Shown one piece after another: positions 52,852-61,812 of a stretch of 64,000 nt of DNA (positions are counted from its first letter, which is position 1; each line of letters begins with the position of its first letter). Source of the DNA: JAFDXJ01 sp038257845. Its GTDB lineage: Bacteria; Bacteroidota; Bacteroidia; Chitinophagales; Chitinophagaceae. Location of the stretch: contig JBBSQL010000002.1 in the NCBI GenBank assembly GCA_038257845.1, positions 124,001-188,000 of the forward strand, in the 5' to 3' direction. The notes under the pieces are model-generated. The model saw nothing but the letters and a program-made list of their open reading frames with translations, did not search any database and was not told the DNA's origin. The translations under genes and the position numbers were made by a program.

Positions 52852-53529
52852 ATGAATGAAACTGAAATTGCAGATAAAATAAAAGGGTACAAAAAAATGG
52901 GATTGAAGATGTTTACCACATCTTCATTTCAAACCCATAGTATTGTTTTATTGCATATACTCAGCAGGATTGATAAAACGATCCCGGTTTATTTTATACA
53001 TACAGGTTATCATTTCCCTGAAACGCTTACGTACCGGGATCAAATCACAAAATTGCTGGGTTTAAAATTAGTCAATATTTATTCATCCACTGCAAAGATT
53101 CATCAGCGTGATGCGCAGGGAAAATTATTATATGCAAGTGATCCTGATCTTTGTTGCCACCTGAATAAAGTCGTTCCATTAGAACCAATACTTGCATTGC
53201 ATGATATATGGATAAATGGTGTGCGTGCTGACCAGGGAAATTTTAGAAAGCAGTTGCAGGTTGAAGAAAAATCGAAATGGAGTACCACACGTTTTCATCC
53301 TATGCTCGACTGGACCGGCAAAATGATCTATGATTATTTGCGGCTGCATAACATTCCGCATCACCCTTTGGAACATGAAGGGTATTATAGTATCGGCTGT
53401 GAACCATGCACACGGAAATGGAATTTAGATCTCGATGAAAGAAACGGGAGATGGTATGGTTTAAAGAAAACAGAATGTGGTTTGAATACAGATCTCGTGG
53501 AAAAAAAACAGGATACATCAACTGCTTAA
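52852..53529 (+). CDS. cysH: Adenylylsulfate/phosphoadenylylsulfate reductase (CysH family)
   Basis: A 225-residue thioredoxin-dependent reductase of assimilatory sulfate reduction, which gives sulfite. TTSSFQTHSIVLLHILSR is the PP-loop region, LCCHLNKVVPLEP (CC pair) and SIGCEPCTRKW (CxxC) are the four ligands of a [4Fe-4S] cluster, and ECGLN is the active-site Cys motif near the end. The cluster motif points to the APS-using form. I chose the ATG at 52852; the frame is open further upstream into the ferritin gene, but that part is not like the family. Linkage to the sulfotransferase at 8.7 kb is at best metabolic. Confidence 0.9.
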   Translation: MNETEIADKIKGYKKMGLKMFTTSSFQTHSIVLLHILSRIDKTIPVYFIHTGYHFPETLTYRDQITKLLGLKLVNIYSSTAKIHQRDAQGKLLYASDPDLCCHLNKVVPLEPILALHDIWINGVRADQGNFRKQLQVEEKSKWSTTRFHPMLDWTGKMIYDYLRLHNIPHHPLEHEGYYSIGCEPCTRKWNLDLDERNGRWYGLKKTECGLNTDLVEKKQDTSTA

Positions 53530-53538
53530 GAAAAAAAA

Positions 53539-54453
53539 ATGAATGTACTTATTACGGGAGGCGCGGGATATATCGGTACAGAATTAGTTGCGTCGCTGGC
53601 GATGTTGCCCACTGTAAAAAAAATTATTGTTTATGATAACCTTAGCCGGGCAAACTATAATTTATTCATTGGCACAAACCTGAACAGTCATAAAATTTCT
53701 TTTGTAAACGGCGATATACTTGATTCCCGAAAATTAAGAGTGGCATTAACTGGCATAGATACTGTATTTCATTTTGCCGCAAAAGTGACTACACCTTTTG
53801 CCAATACGGATGCGCATATTTATGAACAGGTTAATCATTGGGGCACCGCAGAACTTACGTATGCACTGGAAGAAAGTGCGGTGAAAAAATTTATTTTCTT
53901 AAGTTCTGCAGCAGTGTATGGGCACACAATTTCAACAGCGGATGAAAAGACAACTCCTTCGCCGGAAAGCTATTATTCTATTTCAAAATTGAAAGCGGAA
54001 AAGCATGTGCTTCGTTTAACGGATAAAATGAATACGATCATTGTAAGGTTGGGAAATGTATATGGTTATAGTAAAAGCATGCGTTTTGATGCAATGATCA
54101 ATAAATTTATTTTCGATGCGCATTTCACTGGGCGTATTACGATAAATGGTTCCGGCAATCAAAGCCGCGCTTTTATTTCCATTGAAAAAACCAGGGAGGC
54201 ATTAACGCAAATATTTCAAAAAGAAATTCCCTCTGGTGTTTATAACCTGGTGGATAAAAACATGCAGGTTTTGCAGGTGGTAGAAGCTGTGAATGAAGTT
54301 TTCCCGGGTGTTGAATCTTTTTTTATCAACCAGAATTATACAGGCTTTCAATTGGAAGTAAAACGGGAGTCTGCCTTATTTTCCTACATTGATTTTCCTG
54401 TATCTGATTTTGCAGAGGAATTAGTTAATTTCAAAAACAGGTTTGCTTTTTAG
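53539..54453 (+). CDS. NAD-dependent epimerase/dehydratase (UDP-hexose epimerase-like)
   Basis: A 304-residue SDR-extended protein: LITGGAGYIGTELVASL (NAD loop, residues 4-20), VFHFAAKVTTPFA, LSSAAVYGH, and YYSISKLKAEK with the YxxxK pair near residue 146. It resembles UDP-glucose 4-epimerase and dTDP-dehydratase relatives. It follows the CysH gene by only 9 bp. The exact sugar is not recognisable. Confidence 0.83.
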   Translation: MNVLITGGAGYIGTELVASLAMLPTVKKIIVYDNLSRANYNLFIGTNLNSHKISFVNGDILDSRKLRVALTGIDTVFHFAAKVTTPFANTDAHIYEQVNHWGTAELTYALEESAVKKFIFLSSAAVYGHTISTADEKTTPSPESYYSISKLKAEKHVLRLTDKMNTIIVRLGNVYGYSKSMRFDAMINKFIFDAHFTGRITINGSGNQSRAFISIEKTREALTQIFQKEIPSGVYNLVDKNMQVLQVVEAVNEVFPGVESFFINQNYTGFQLEVKRESALFSYIDFPVSDFAEELVNFKNRFAF

Positions 54454-54454
54454 C

Positions 54455-54486
54455 TTTGTAGGTTTGCTTAAAAAAACTTAATTTTG
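54455..54486 (+). promoter_or_regulatory. Bacteroidota-type promoter of the cold-shock gene
   Basis: TTTG at 54455-54458, 20 bases, then TAATTTTG at 54479-54486, a match to TTTG-N19/20-TAnnTTTG. Transcription would begin near 54493, leaving a leader of about 80 bases before the ATG at 54573. Long structured leaders are common in cold-shock genes. Confidence 0.6.
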
Positions 54487-54572
54487 CACGAATGCATTGT
54501 AATTAGATCACCTTTCTCACTACGAATTACTTCATTTCTCTGCATTATTTTATCACTAAAAGAGAACATTTT

Positions 54573-55022
54573 ATGGCTGAAACCTGGAATAAAAAGGAGC
54601 GCGAAAAGAAAAAACGGCAAAATCGCAAGGAAAAACTGGAAAGGAAACAGGAAAGAAAAGAAAACCAGCAAACCGGCAAAACACTGGATGATATGCTTGT
54701 GTACATTGATGAAAATGGAAATTTTTCTGAAACACCTCCCGATCCCAGGAAAAAGATACGTGTGAATGTTGAGGATATTCATATTGGCGTGCCCAAACAG
54801 GAAGAGACTGACCCGGCCGATCTTATCAGAGAAGGTACAATTACCTTTTTTAACGAGGCAAAAGGTTTTGGTTTTATTCGTGATAAAGAAACGCAGGAAA
54901 GTATTTTTGTACATGTAAATGGCCTGATTGATCCTGTAGAAGAAAAAAGTAAAGTGATCTTTGAAGTAGAAATGGGTCCCAAAGGAGCCAATGCGGTGAA
55001 TGTAAAACTGGCGCCTAAATAA
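54573..55022 (+). CDS. Cold-shock domain protein with charged N-terminal extension
   Basis: A 149-residue protein. The cold-shock domain is the last 65 residues: REGTITFFNEAKGFGFIRDKE (RNP1 KGFGFI), SIFVHVNGL (RNP2) and a final NVKLAPK. The first 30 residues are almost all Lys, Arg, Glu, Gln and Asn (KKEREKKKRQNRKEK, KQERKENQQ), and an acidic linker with DIHIGVP follows. Canonical CspA proteins have about 70 residues, so the extension is added. It should bind RNA or single-stranded DNA, the basic arm adding nonspecific affinity. A clear promoter and terminator make this a single-gene unit. Confidence 0.9.
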   Translation: MAETWNKKEREKKKRQNRKEKLERKQERKENQQTGKTLDDMLVYIDENGNFSETPPDPRKKIRVNVEDIHIGVPKQEETDPADLIREGTITFFNEAKGFGFIRDKETQESIFVHVNGLIDPVEEKSKVIFEVEMGPKGANAVNVKLAPK

Positions 55023-55047
55023 TTAATCGAATGAATAGATTTTTTTG

Positions 55048-55071
55048 AAAAAAGGGCTTGCCCTTTTTTTT
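55048..55071 (+). terminator. Rho-independent terminator after the cold-shock gene
   Basis: A perfect nine-base stem AAAAAAGGG / CCCTTTTTT with loop CTTG at 55048-55069, followed by further T. It lies 26 bases after the stop codon. The stem is AT-rich on its outer side, so it could also act on the opposite strand. Confidence 0.8.
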
Positions 55072-55195
55072 ATGCAAATTATTTTAAACTGGAATTGAAA
55101 AAATTGAAAGAATATTTTTCTTTCTCATACGTTTTATAAATGTAAAGTCTTATCTTAGTTTAGGTAACACGGTTTGAACAAAGTTTTAATACTCT

Positions 55196-56065
55196 ATGAA
55201 ACAAACAATTTGCATTCTAATTTCTTTCTTTTATCTTACGAATGTATTTTCCCAATCGTTTCATGTTGATGCCGGGATAGGTATGGTTACATATAACGGC
55301 GATTTACAATTACAAAAATTTAAGCCCAATAACTTTTTGCCTGCATTCACTGTTGGCCTTGGTTATAACCTCAATGATCATTTTGGTTTAAATGGAAATA
55401 TTTTATACGGGAAAATAAATGGCGATGACAAAAAAGCTGATAAGCCCCAATTGGTTGCACGCAATTTAAATTTCACTTCTACCGTGGTTGAGGGAAATTT
55501 ATTAGTGGAATACAATTTGATTTCTACAAAAGACCCACCACTGATCAATCTTTTTTTTTACGCAGGTGTTGGTGTTTTTCATTATAATCCCTATACATTC
55601 GATTCTGCTGGAAATAAAGTTTTCCTGCAACCTCTCGGAACAGAAGGGCAGGGGTTATCGCAATACCCCGATCGCAAGCCTTACAGTTTAAATCAATTTA
55701 ATATTCCATTTGGAGGTGGTATCCGTTACCGCATAAATGATCACCTCAGTATCAGTGCCGAAGCAAGTTTCAGAAGATTATTTACAGACTATCTGGATGA
55801 TGTCAGTACTACTTATCCTGATTCATTGGCATTATTAAAAGGCCGCGGGCCAATTGCAGTAAAATATTCATTTCGAAAAAATGAAATAGACCCGAATGCG
55901 CGCTATGCCAGCGATACGAACAGGGGCAATGAGTCAAGAAATGATACCTACTATTTTGTACTTTTTAAACTCTATTTTACTTTACCATCTGGAAGTAATG
56001 TATTCAAAAGCGGCGTTGTAAAAAATCCTAAATCAAAAGTGAGTTGTCCGGGTAAAGTGTTATGA
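55196..56065 (+). CDS. Outer-membrane beta-barrel protein (DUF6089-like)
   Basis: A 289-residue protein with a signal peptide MKQTICILISFFYLTNVFSQ. The mature part begins SFHVDAGIGMVTYNGDLQ, and alternating strands such as FTVGLGYNLNDHFGLNGNILYGK and GGIRYRINDHLSISAEASFRRLF point to a small beta barrel, as in OmpA-like or DUF6089 proteins of Bacteroidota. It stands alone between the cold-shock and decarboxylase genes. Function unknown. Confidence 0.82.
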   Translation: MKQTICILISFFYLTNVFSQSFHVDAGIGMVTYNGDLQLQKFKPNNFLPAFTVGLGYNLNDHFGLNGNILYGKINGDDKKADKPQLVARNLNFTSTVVEGNLLVEYNLISTKDPPLINLFFYAGVGVFHYNPYTFDSAGNKVFLQPLGTEGQGLSQYPDRKPYSLNQFNIPFGGGIRYRINDHLSISAEASFRRLFTDYLDDVSTTYPDSLALLKGRGPIAVKYSFRKNEIDPNARYASDTNRGNESRNDTYYFVLFKLYFTLPSGSNVFKSGVVKNPKSKVSCPGKVL

Positions 56066-56111
56066 TCCTTTCGTATTTTTGACACATCCCTTTTGCCATT
56101 CATATTATTAA

Positions 56112-57950
56112 ATGAGTTACTCCACCTTAGAAGAATGTTTATTGGATTTGGAAAAAAATAACCAACTGGTCCGCATTCATGAAGAAGTGGATCCCAACCT
56201 GGAAATGGCTGCTATCCATTTGCGCGTGCATGAACTCAAAGGCCCGGCTATTTTATTTGAAAATGTAAAAGGAAATAAATATCGCGCCGCATCCAATATT
56301 TTTGGCACATTGGAAAGAAGCCGTTTTATTTTTGCAAATACCTTCGATCATTTAAAAAAAATCATTGCTTTAAAAAAAGATCCGTCATTGATTTTCAAAA
56401 AAACAGGAAGTTTTTTTAATCCGGGACTGAATGCTTTTAATGCGATACCTTATAAAAATAATTTTTTTAAACCCGTACTTGCAACACAAATTTCTTTACA
56501 TGAATTGCCGCAAATAAAACATTGGCAGGAAGATGGGGGTGCATTCATTACCTTACCACAGGTATATACAGAAAATTTGAATTATCCCGGCATTAAACAT
56601 AGTAATCTCGGAATGTACAGGATCCAGATAAGTGGTAATGAATATATACCTGATCAGGAAGCTGGATTACATTACCAGTTGCACCGCGGCATTGGTATTC
56701 ATCAAACGATCGCTCAACAACAAAATAAACCTTTGCGTGTGAGTATTTTTGTAGGTGGCCCGCCTGCACATACGTTGGCAGCCATCATGCCATTGCCGGA
56801 AAATTTAAGTGAGATCGCATTCGCCGGAATCCTTGGTGGCAGGCGTTTTCGCTATACATATATGGATGGTTATTGCATCAGTAATGATGCGGATTTTGTC
56901 ATCACCGGCGATGTCATGCCCGGAGAGGTAAAACCGGAAGGGCCGTTTGGTGATCACCTGGGTTATTATAGTTTGAAACATGATTTCCCCTTGCTGCGCA
57001 TAAAAAAAGTGTATGCCAAAACAAATGCGATCTGGCCATTTACAGTCGTTGGCCGGCCGCCACAGGAAGACACTGCTTTTGGTGCTTTAATTCATGAACT
57101 AACTGGTGACGCCATACAAGATGAGATACCAGGTTTAAAAGAATTAAATGCCGTGGATGCCGCAGGTGTCCATCCATTATTACTCGCGATTGGCAGTGAG
57201 CGATATACGCCTTATGTAACTGAAAAAAAACCTGCAGAATTATTAACGATCGCGAATCATATTCTTGGAAGTTCTCAATTGAGTTTGGCAAAATATATTT
57301 GGATCACGGCCGATGAAAAAAATCATTTAAACACAAAAGATATCCCTGATTTTTTTCAATACATACTTTCACGGATTGATCTTCGTCGTGATCTTCATTT
57401 TTATACTAAAACCACGATTGATACGCTTGACTATTCAGGAACTGCAATCAATGAAGGAAGTAAAGTAGTGATCGCTGCTTATGGAGAAATGTTACGCACT
57501 TTATCATCAGAGATTCCGGAGTGCATGGCTTCATTAAATAATTTTTCTAAACCAGTTTGCATTTTTCCGGGCGTCATTGCATTGCAGGGAAATGCTTATT
57601 TGAATAAAGAAATTACGACAAAAGAAATGAATGATTTAATGGATCAGTTATCTGCTCACAATGATGAACTCAAGGGTATTCCCCTGGTTGTGATTTGTGA
57701 TGATACAAATTTTATCAGCAAGTCATTGAATAATTTTTTATGGATCACATTTACCCGCAGTAACCCTGCACATGATATTTCCGGTGTTGGCCAATTCATG
57801 CAAAACAAGCACTGGGGCTGCACAGAGGCAATCATAATAGATGCCCGGATGAAACCCGGCTACGCACCAACATTAATAAAAGATCCTGGAATTGAGGCCA
57901 AAGTTGACCGCTTATTTTTGAAAAGTGGAAGCTTATATGGGATAAAATAA
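56112..57950 (+). CDS. UbiD-family decarboxylase
   Basis: A 612-residue prenyl-FMN-dependent decarboxylase. The family segments are VRIHEEVDPNLEMAAI, KGPAILFENVKG, VGGPPAHTLAA, EIAFAGILGGRR and VVGRPPQEDTAFGALIHE, close to the usual active-site strand. Size is about 110 residues longer than Escherichia coli UbiD, a form common in Bacteroidota. The true substrate could be a menaquinone precursor or another aromatic acid. A promoter-like TATTTTTG at 56074-56081 precedes it but lacks a matching minus-33 box. No ubiX gene for the cofactor is in this window. Confidence 0.85.
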   Translation: MSYSTLEECLLDLEKNNQLVRIHEEVDPNLEMAAIHLRVHELKGPAILFENVKGNKYRAASNIFGTLERSRFIFANTFDHLKKIIALKKDPSLIFKKTGSFFNPGLNAFNAIPYKNNFFKPVLATQISLHELPQIKHWQEDGGAFITLPQVYTENLNYPGIKHSNLGMYRIQISGNEYIPDQEAGLHYQLHRGIGIHQTIAQQQNKPLRVSIFVGGPPAHTLAAIMPLPENLSEIAFAGILGGRRFRYTYMDGYCISNDADFVITGDVMPGEVKPEGPFGDHLGYYSLKHDFPLLRIKKVYAKTNAIWPFTVVGRPPQEDTAFGALIHELTGDAIQDEIPGLKELNAVDAAGVHPLLLAIGSERYTPYVTEKKPAELLTIANHILGSSQLSLAKYIWITADEKNHLNTKDIPDFFQYILSRIDLRRDLHFYTKTTIDTLDYSGTAINEGSKVVIAAYGEMLRTLSSEIPECMASLNNFSKPVCIFPGVIALQGNAYLNKEITTKEMNDLMDQLSAHNDELKGIPLVVICDDTNFISKSLNNFLWITFTRSNPAHDISGVGQFMQNKHWGCTEAIIIDARMKPGYAPTLIKDPGIEAKVDRLFLKSGSLYGIK

Positions 57951-57955
57951 AAATG

Positions 57956-57987
57956 GGGCCGATGAAGAATCAACGCCCCTTTTTTTC
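57956..57987 (+). terminator. Rho-independent terminator after the UbiD-family gene
   Basis: GGGGC (57956-57960) pairs with GCCCC (57976-57980) across a 15-base loop and is followed by seven T. It is only six bases downstream of the stop codon. Confidence 0.7.
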
Positions 57988-58089
57988 AACCCTAAACCCT
58001 TAAAAAACTTTTGACTAATTGTAAAAATCATGCCAAAAGATGAAGTGTTGTAAATGTTTCCATTACTTGCATTTAAATTTACAGGCATC

Positions 58090-58992
58090 ATGAAAAAATC
58101 TTTTACCTATTGTATGACTCTTTTCACCCTCGCCGGCCTTATATCCTGCCAGGGGAAAAGCCAATCAAATTATATGACCGCTGCAAATAATAAAAGTCTT
58201 TTATGGGAAGTTTCAGGAAATGGCCTTGCAAAGCCATCTTATATTTTTGGTACCATGCATTTATTATGTGCAGATGATGCGCATTTAAGTGACCAGTTAA
58301 CTTCGGTCATTCAGCAGGCAGATGAAATTTATTTTGAAATAGACCTAGATGATTTGGGTGAATTATTCAATGGTGCTTCAATGGGAATTATGCAGGGTGA
58401 TACGACACTTTCACAATTGCTTACACCGGAAGAATTTTCGCGCGTCAAAGATTTTTTTGACACGCATGGTTTAGCAATGCAGTTTAATCTTTTGCAAAAT
58501 ATGCAACCCATGCTTATTGGTTCTCTTGTGTACCAGGCTGTACTTCCCTGTGAACAAACCGATGGTATGGAAATGGCTATCATGCAGGTAGCACATGAAA
58601 ATAAAAAAGAAATCAAAGGCCTTGAAACGGCTGCATTCCAGGTGAGTATCCTCGAACAAATTCCCTATATTAAACAAGCGGCAGATTTGGTAAACAGTGT
58701 GGACAGTATTGGCGCAGGTACTACACAAATAGAAGAAATGATTGAATTATATAAAAATCAGGATATAGATTCACTGCTGGCATATTCATTAAAAAATGAT
58801 GTCGGTGATTCACCGGAAATACAAGATAAAATGATTTACCAGCGCAATCAAAACTGGGCGAACTTGTTTCCCCAAATTACAAAAGATAAACAAATACTCA
58901 TTGCTGTTGGTGCCGGGCATCTTGGTGGTGAAAAGGGATTATTGCAATTACTGAAAGGCATGGGTTATACTTTGAGAGCAATCCAAAACTAA
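58090..58992 (+). CDS. TraB/GumN family lipoprotein
   Basis: A 300-residue protein. The signal peptide MKKSFTYCMTLFTLAGLISCQG has a lipobox Cys at about residue 20. The mature part has SYIFGTMHLL, EIYFEIDLDDLGELF, MLIGSLVYQ and VGAGHLGGEKGLLQLLKGMGY, the two conserved motifs (GTMH and GxGHxxGxxGLL) of TraB/GumN/YbaP-type presumed proteases. I choose the ATG at 58090 over 58054 because the signal peptide starts there. It stands alone between two terminating regions; function in this group is unproven. Confidence 0.87.
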   Translation: MKKSFTYCMTLFTLAGLISCQGKSQSNYMTAANNKSLLWEVSGNGLAKPSYIFGTMHLLCADDAHLSDQLTSVIQQADEIYFEIDLDDLGELFNGASMGIMQGDTTLSQLLTPEEFSRVKDFFDTHGLAMQFNLLQNMQPMLIGSLVYQAVLPCEQTDGMEMAIMQVAHENKKEIKGLETAAFQVSILEQIPYIKQAADLVNSVDSIGAGTTQIEEMIELYKNQDIDSLLAYSLKNDVGDSPEIQDKMIYQRNQNWANLFPQITKDKQILIAVGAGHLGGEKGLLQLLKGMGYTLRAIQN

Positions 58993-59102
58993 TTATATCT
59001 AAGGGGAAATTTTTCCGGGCAGTATTGCATATTTATTTTGTATTAGCAATCCTGGCTTTAGCTAAAAAGATTTGTTTATTTTTAATTATATATTGCCACT
59101 CG

Positions 59103-60773
59103 TTGAACTTAATTCAATTATACCAAAATAGCCTTTTGCTTCTTGTAAAAGCCGAGAGAAAGCGATTTTATTTTTTACTTTTTTTTGGAACTTGTATAAG
59201 TCTTGGAGAAATTTTATCACTCGCTTTACTTGTTGCTGCCATTCAATTTTATACGGATCCTGCATTTGAAAAAAACCTTCATTTCTTACCTACCTGGATG
59301 GTGCAAAAACAAACACCGGTTTTTATTTTAATTGTTTTATTTATCATTATTCTAAAAAATGGCGCTGCATTTTTTTTGCATCAAGCCCGTGAACGATATG
59401 TGTATAAGGTTGCAACACGTTTTTCTGCCGAAAATTTAAAAGCTTTCCAAAAACAGTCCTACCAGGATTTTATTGATACAGATTCATCTATCCAGGCAAG
59501 GAAAATAAACCAGCAACCTGTTGAGTTCGCCCAGTATGTACTGAGTGGATTTCAATTTATGATCAGTGAAATGATGGTTATGCTATTTGCTGTAATAGCA
59601 ATTCTTTGGTTTAATGCAATACTTTTTTTCCTCCTTCTAACTATACTTTTCCCTGCAATTTTAATGATGGGAGCGATTACAAAAAAAAGACTCACAGCCG
59701 TAAAAAAAAATTTGAAATCTTCTGGTGAACTCTCCTGGCAAAAACTCAGGGAAGCAATTACAGGATATGTAGAAGGGAATTTATATGAGCGCAATTTTTT
59801 CTTCAGGGAGCGATATTTACTTTTTCAATCGCGTTTGAATAAACTAATGGCAGGCTTCCAGGTTTTGCAGGGAATGCCGGTAAAAATATTTGAAGTGGCT
59901 GCAGTAATGGGATTAACACTGATAATCCTCTTTCATTATTTTATGCCTTCAGTTGCTGAAGCTCCCGGTATTATAGTAGTTGGCGCTTTTTTGGGCGCTG
60001 CATATAAAATCATTCCCGGAATAGTGCGTGTAATAAATTTATCTGCACAAATTAAAACCTACGCATTTTCAATTCAAAAACCAGGGAATGATTGTGAAAA
60101 CAAAAAGCATATCGAAACATTTAAAATAATCAAAAATGTACATATTCAATTTAAAGATATATCGTTTTCATATAGTTCAAAAAATATTTTTACAAATTTC
60201 AATTTGGAAATTTCGGGGAATACTTTTTTAGGTATTAGTGGAAAGTCTGGTATGGGCAAAAGCACATATATTTATTTATTACTCGGATTTTTGTCCCCGG
60301 AAAATGGTAAAATTTTAATAAATGGAATGAAGGCCGGGCAACAATTTTTTCCCTGTTTTTCATTGGTTGCCCAGCAGCCTTTTTTATTGCATGATACCAT
60401 TGCAAAAAATATTATTTTGAGTGATGAGGATGTTGATATGAAACAGCTGGAAAATATTTTGATCATAACTGGTATAAGTTTAATGATTCAGGATTTCCCG
60501 GATGGTATTCATCATATTATTTCAGAGAATGGCGGAAATATTTCAGGTGGCCAGAAACAACGTATTTGCATTGCGCGTGCTTTATATAAAAATGCGCCAG
60601 TTATAATCCTGGACGAACCATTCAATGAGTTGGATGATGAATCAGAGACCTTGCTGTTGTTGCATTTCAGGAAAATGGCGAATGATGGCAAAATGATCAT
60701 TCTTATTACACATAATAAAAATAGCTTATCTTATTGCGATGAAATAATTTCCTTTGACAATGCCCAAACCTGA
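59103..60773 (+). CDS. ABC transporter, fused permease and ATPase (MsbA/PglK type)
   Basis: A 556-residue half transporter: six membrane helices over about residues 20-320, then an ATPase with Walker A GKSGMGKST, signature ISGGQKQRICIARAL and Walker B VIILDEPFNELDD. It could flip lipid-linked oligosaccharide, like PglK, or lipid A, like MsbA; the neighbouring glycosyltransferases favour the first. I chose a TTG at 59103; the frame is open from a TTG at 59025, but there is no ATG in either place. Its 3' end overlaps the next transferase gene by 14 bp. Confidence 0.85.
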   Translation: MNLIQLYQNSLLLLVKAERKRFYFLLFFGTCISLGEILSLALLVAAIQFYTDPAFEKNLHFLPTWMVQKQTPVFILIVLFIIILKNGAAFFLHQARERYVYKVATRFSAENLKAFQKQSYQDFIDTDSSIQARKINQQPVEFAQYVLSGFQFMISEMMVMLFAVIAILWFNAILFFLLLTILFPAILMMGAITKKRLTAVKKNLKSSGELSWQKLREAITGYVEGNLYERNFFFRERYLLFQSRLNKLMAGFQVLQGMPVKIFEVAAVMGLTLIILFHYFMPSVAEAPGIIVVGAFLGAAYKIIPGIVRVINLSAQIKTYAFSIQKPGNDCENKKHIETFKIIKNVHIQFKDISFSYSSKNIFTNFNLEISGNTFLGISGKSGMGKSTYIYLLLGFLSPENGKILINGMKAGQQFFPCFSLVAQQPFLLHDTIAKNIILSDEDVDMKQLENILIITGISLMIQDFPDGIHHIISENGGNISGGQKQRICIARALYKNAPVIILDEPFNELDDESETLLLLHFRKMANDGKMIILITHNKNSLSYCDEIISFDNAQT

Positions 60774-61812
60774 TGTACTCATAATTCTTAGTCCTGGTTT
60801 TCCAAAAGATGAATCGGATACAACCTGTATGCCGCCAAAACAGCTTTTTGTAAAAATGCTCAACAAGGTTTACCCTTCCATAAAAATTGTTATTATCAGT
60901 TTTACTTACCCGTTTACTACTAAAAAATATTTATGGAATGGGAACGAAGTTTTCCCATTTAATGGCCTTGGCATTTCTAAATTGCAAAGAGCTTTTCACT
61001 GGTTGCGTATTTATAAAAAATTGCGGCAATTAAAAAATGAAAATAATATAATTGGCCTTTTAAGCTTTTGGTGCGGGGAAACTGCATTCATTGGAAAATG
61101 GTTTGGCAAAATCAATTTTATAAAGCACTATTGCTGGATCAGCGGGCAGGATGCAAAAAAAGGAAATCCATATATAAAATTGATACGGCCTGCAGGTAAA
61201 AATTTAATCGCGATAAGTGATTTTATACAGGATGAGTTTTATAAAAATTATTCAATAAAACCTCAAAATGTAGTGCCAAACGGAATTGACAAAAGCTTGT
61301 ATAGGCATTTGAAACCTGAAAGAGATATAGAAATTTTGGGCGCCGGTTCACTCATTCCATTAAAGCAATATGACATTTTTATTGATGTTATAAAGTCATT
61401 GAAACTATATTATCCTTCTATAAATGCTGTAATCTGTGGAAAGGGGCATGAAGAAAAAAAATTAAAGAATAAAATAACGGTTCACCAATTAAGTGATAAT
61501 ATCCAATTAGAGGGTGAAAAGCAACACCCTGAAGTTTTGCACTTTATGCAGCGAAGTAAAATTTTTTTACATACTTCCAATTACGAAGGTTTTGGCGCAG
61601 TATGTATTGAAGCATTATATGCCGGGTGCCATGTCATTAGTTTTGTTCAGCCAATGAAACAGGAAATTCCACATTGGCATTATGTAAAAAACCAGGAAGA
61701 AATGATTGAAAAATGCCTGGATATCTTGAATTCAAATGAAACACAATATTTCCCGGTTGAACCTTTCTTAATAGAGGATTCAGTAAAAAAAATAATGCAA
61801 TTATTTATTTAA
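60760..61812 (+). CDS. Glycosyltransferase family 4
   Basis: A 350-residue GT4. SPGFPKDESDTTCMPPKQ is the N-terminal loop region, WISGQDAKKGN and VPNGIDKSLY are mid-protein hallmarks, GAGSLIPLKQYDIF is the phosphate-binding segment, and EX7E is EGFGAVCIE. ATG 60760 is preferred to TTG 60754. The stop (61810-61812) lies inside the end of the minus-strand GT9 gene, a 12-bp antisense overlap. With the ABC exporter upstream it makes a small second glycan unit. Confidence 0.9.
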   Translation: MPKPDVLIILSPGFPKDESDTTCMPPKQLFVKMLNKVYPSIKIVIISFTYPFTTKKYLWNGNEVFPFNGLGISKLQRAFHWLRIYKKLRQLKNENNIIGLLSFWCGETAFIGKWFGKINFIKHYCWISGQDAKKGNPYIKLIRPAGKNLIAISDFIQDEFYKNYSIKPQNVVPNGIDKSLYRHLKPERDIEILGAGSLIPLKQYDIFIDVIKSLKLYYPSINAVICGKGHEEKKLKNKITVHQLSDNIQLEGEKQHPEVLHFMQRSKIFLHTSNYEGFGAVCIEALYAGCHVISFVQPMKQEIPHWHYVKNQEEMIEKCLDILNSNETQYFPVEPFLIEDSVKKIMQLFI

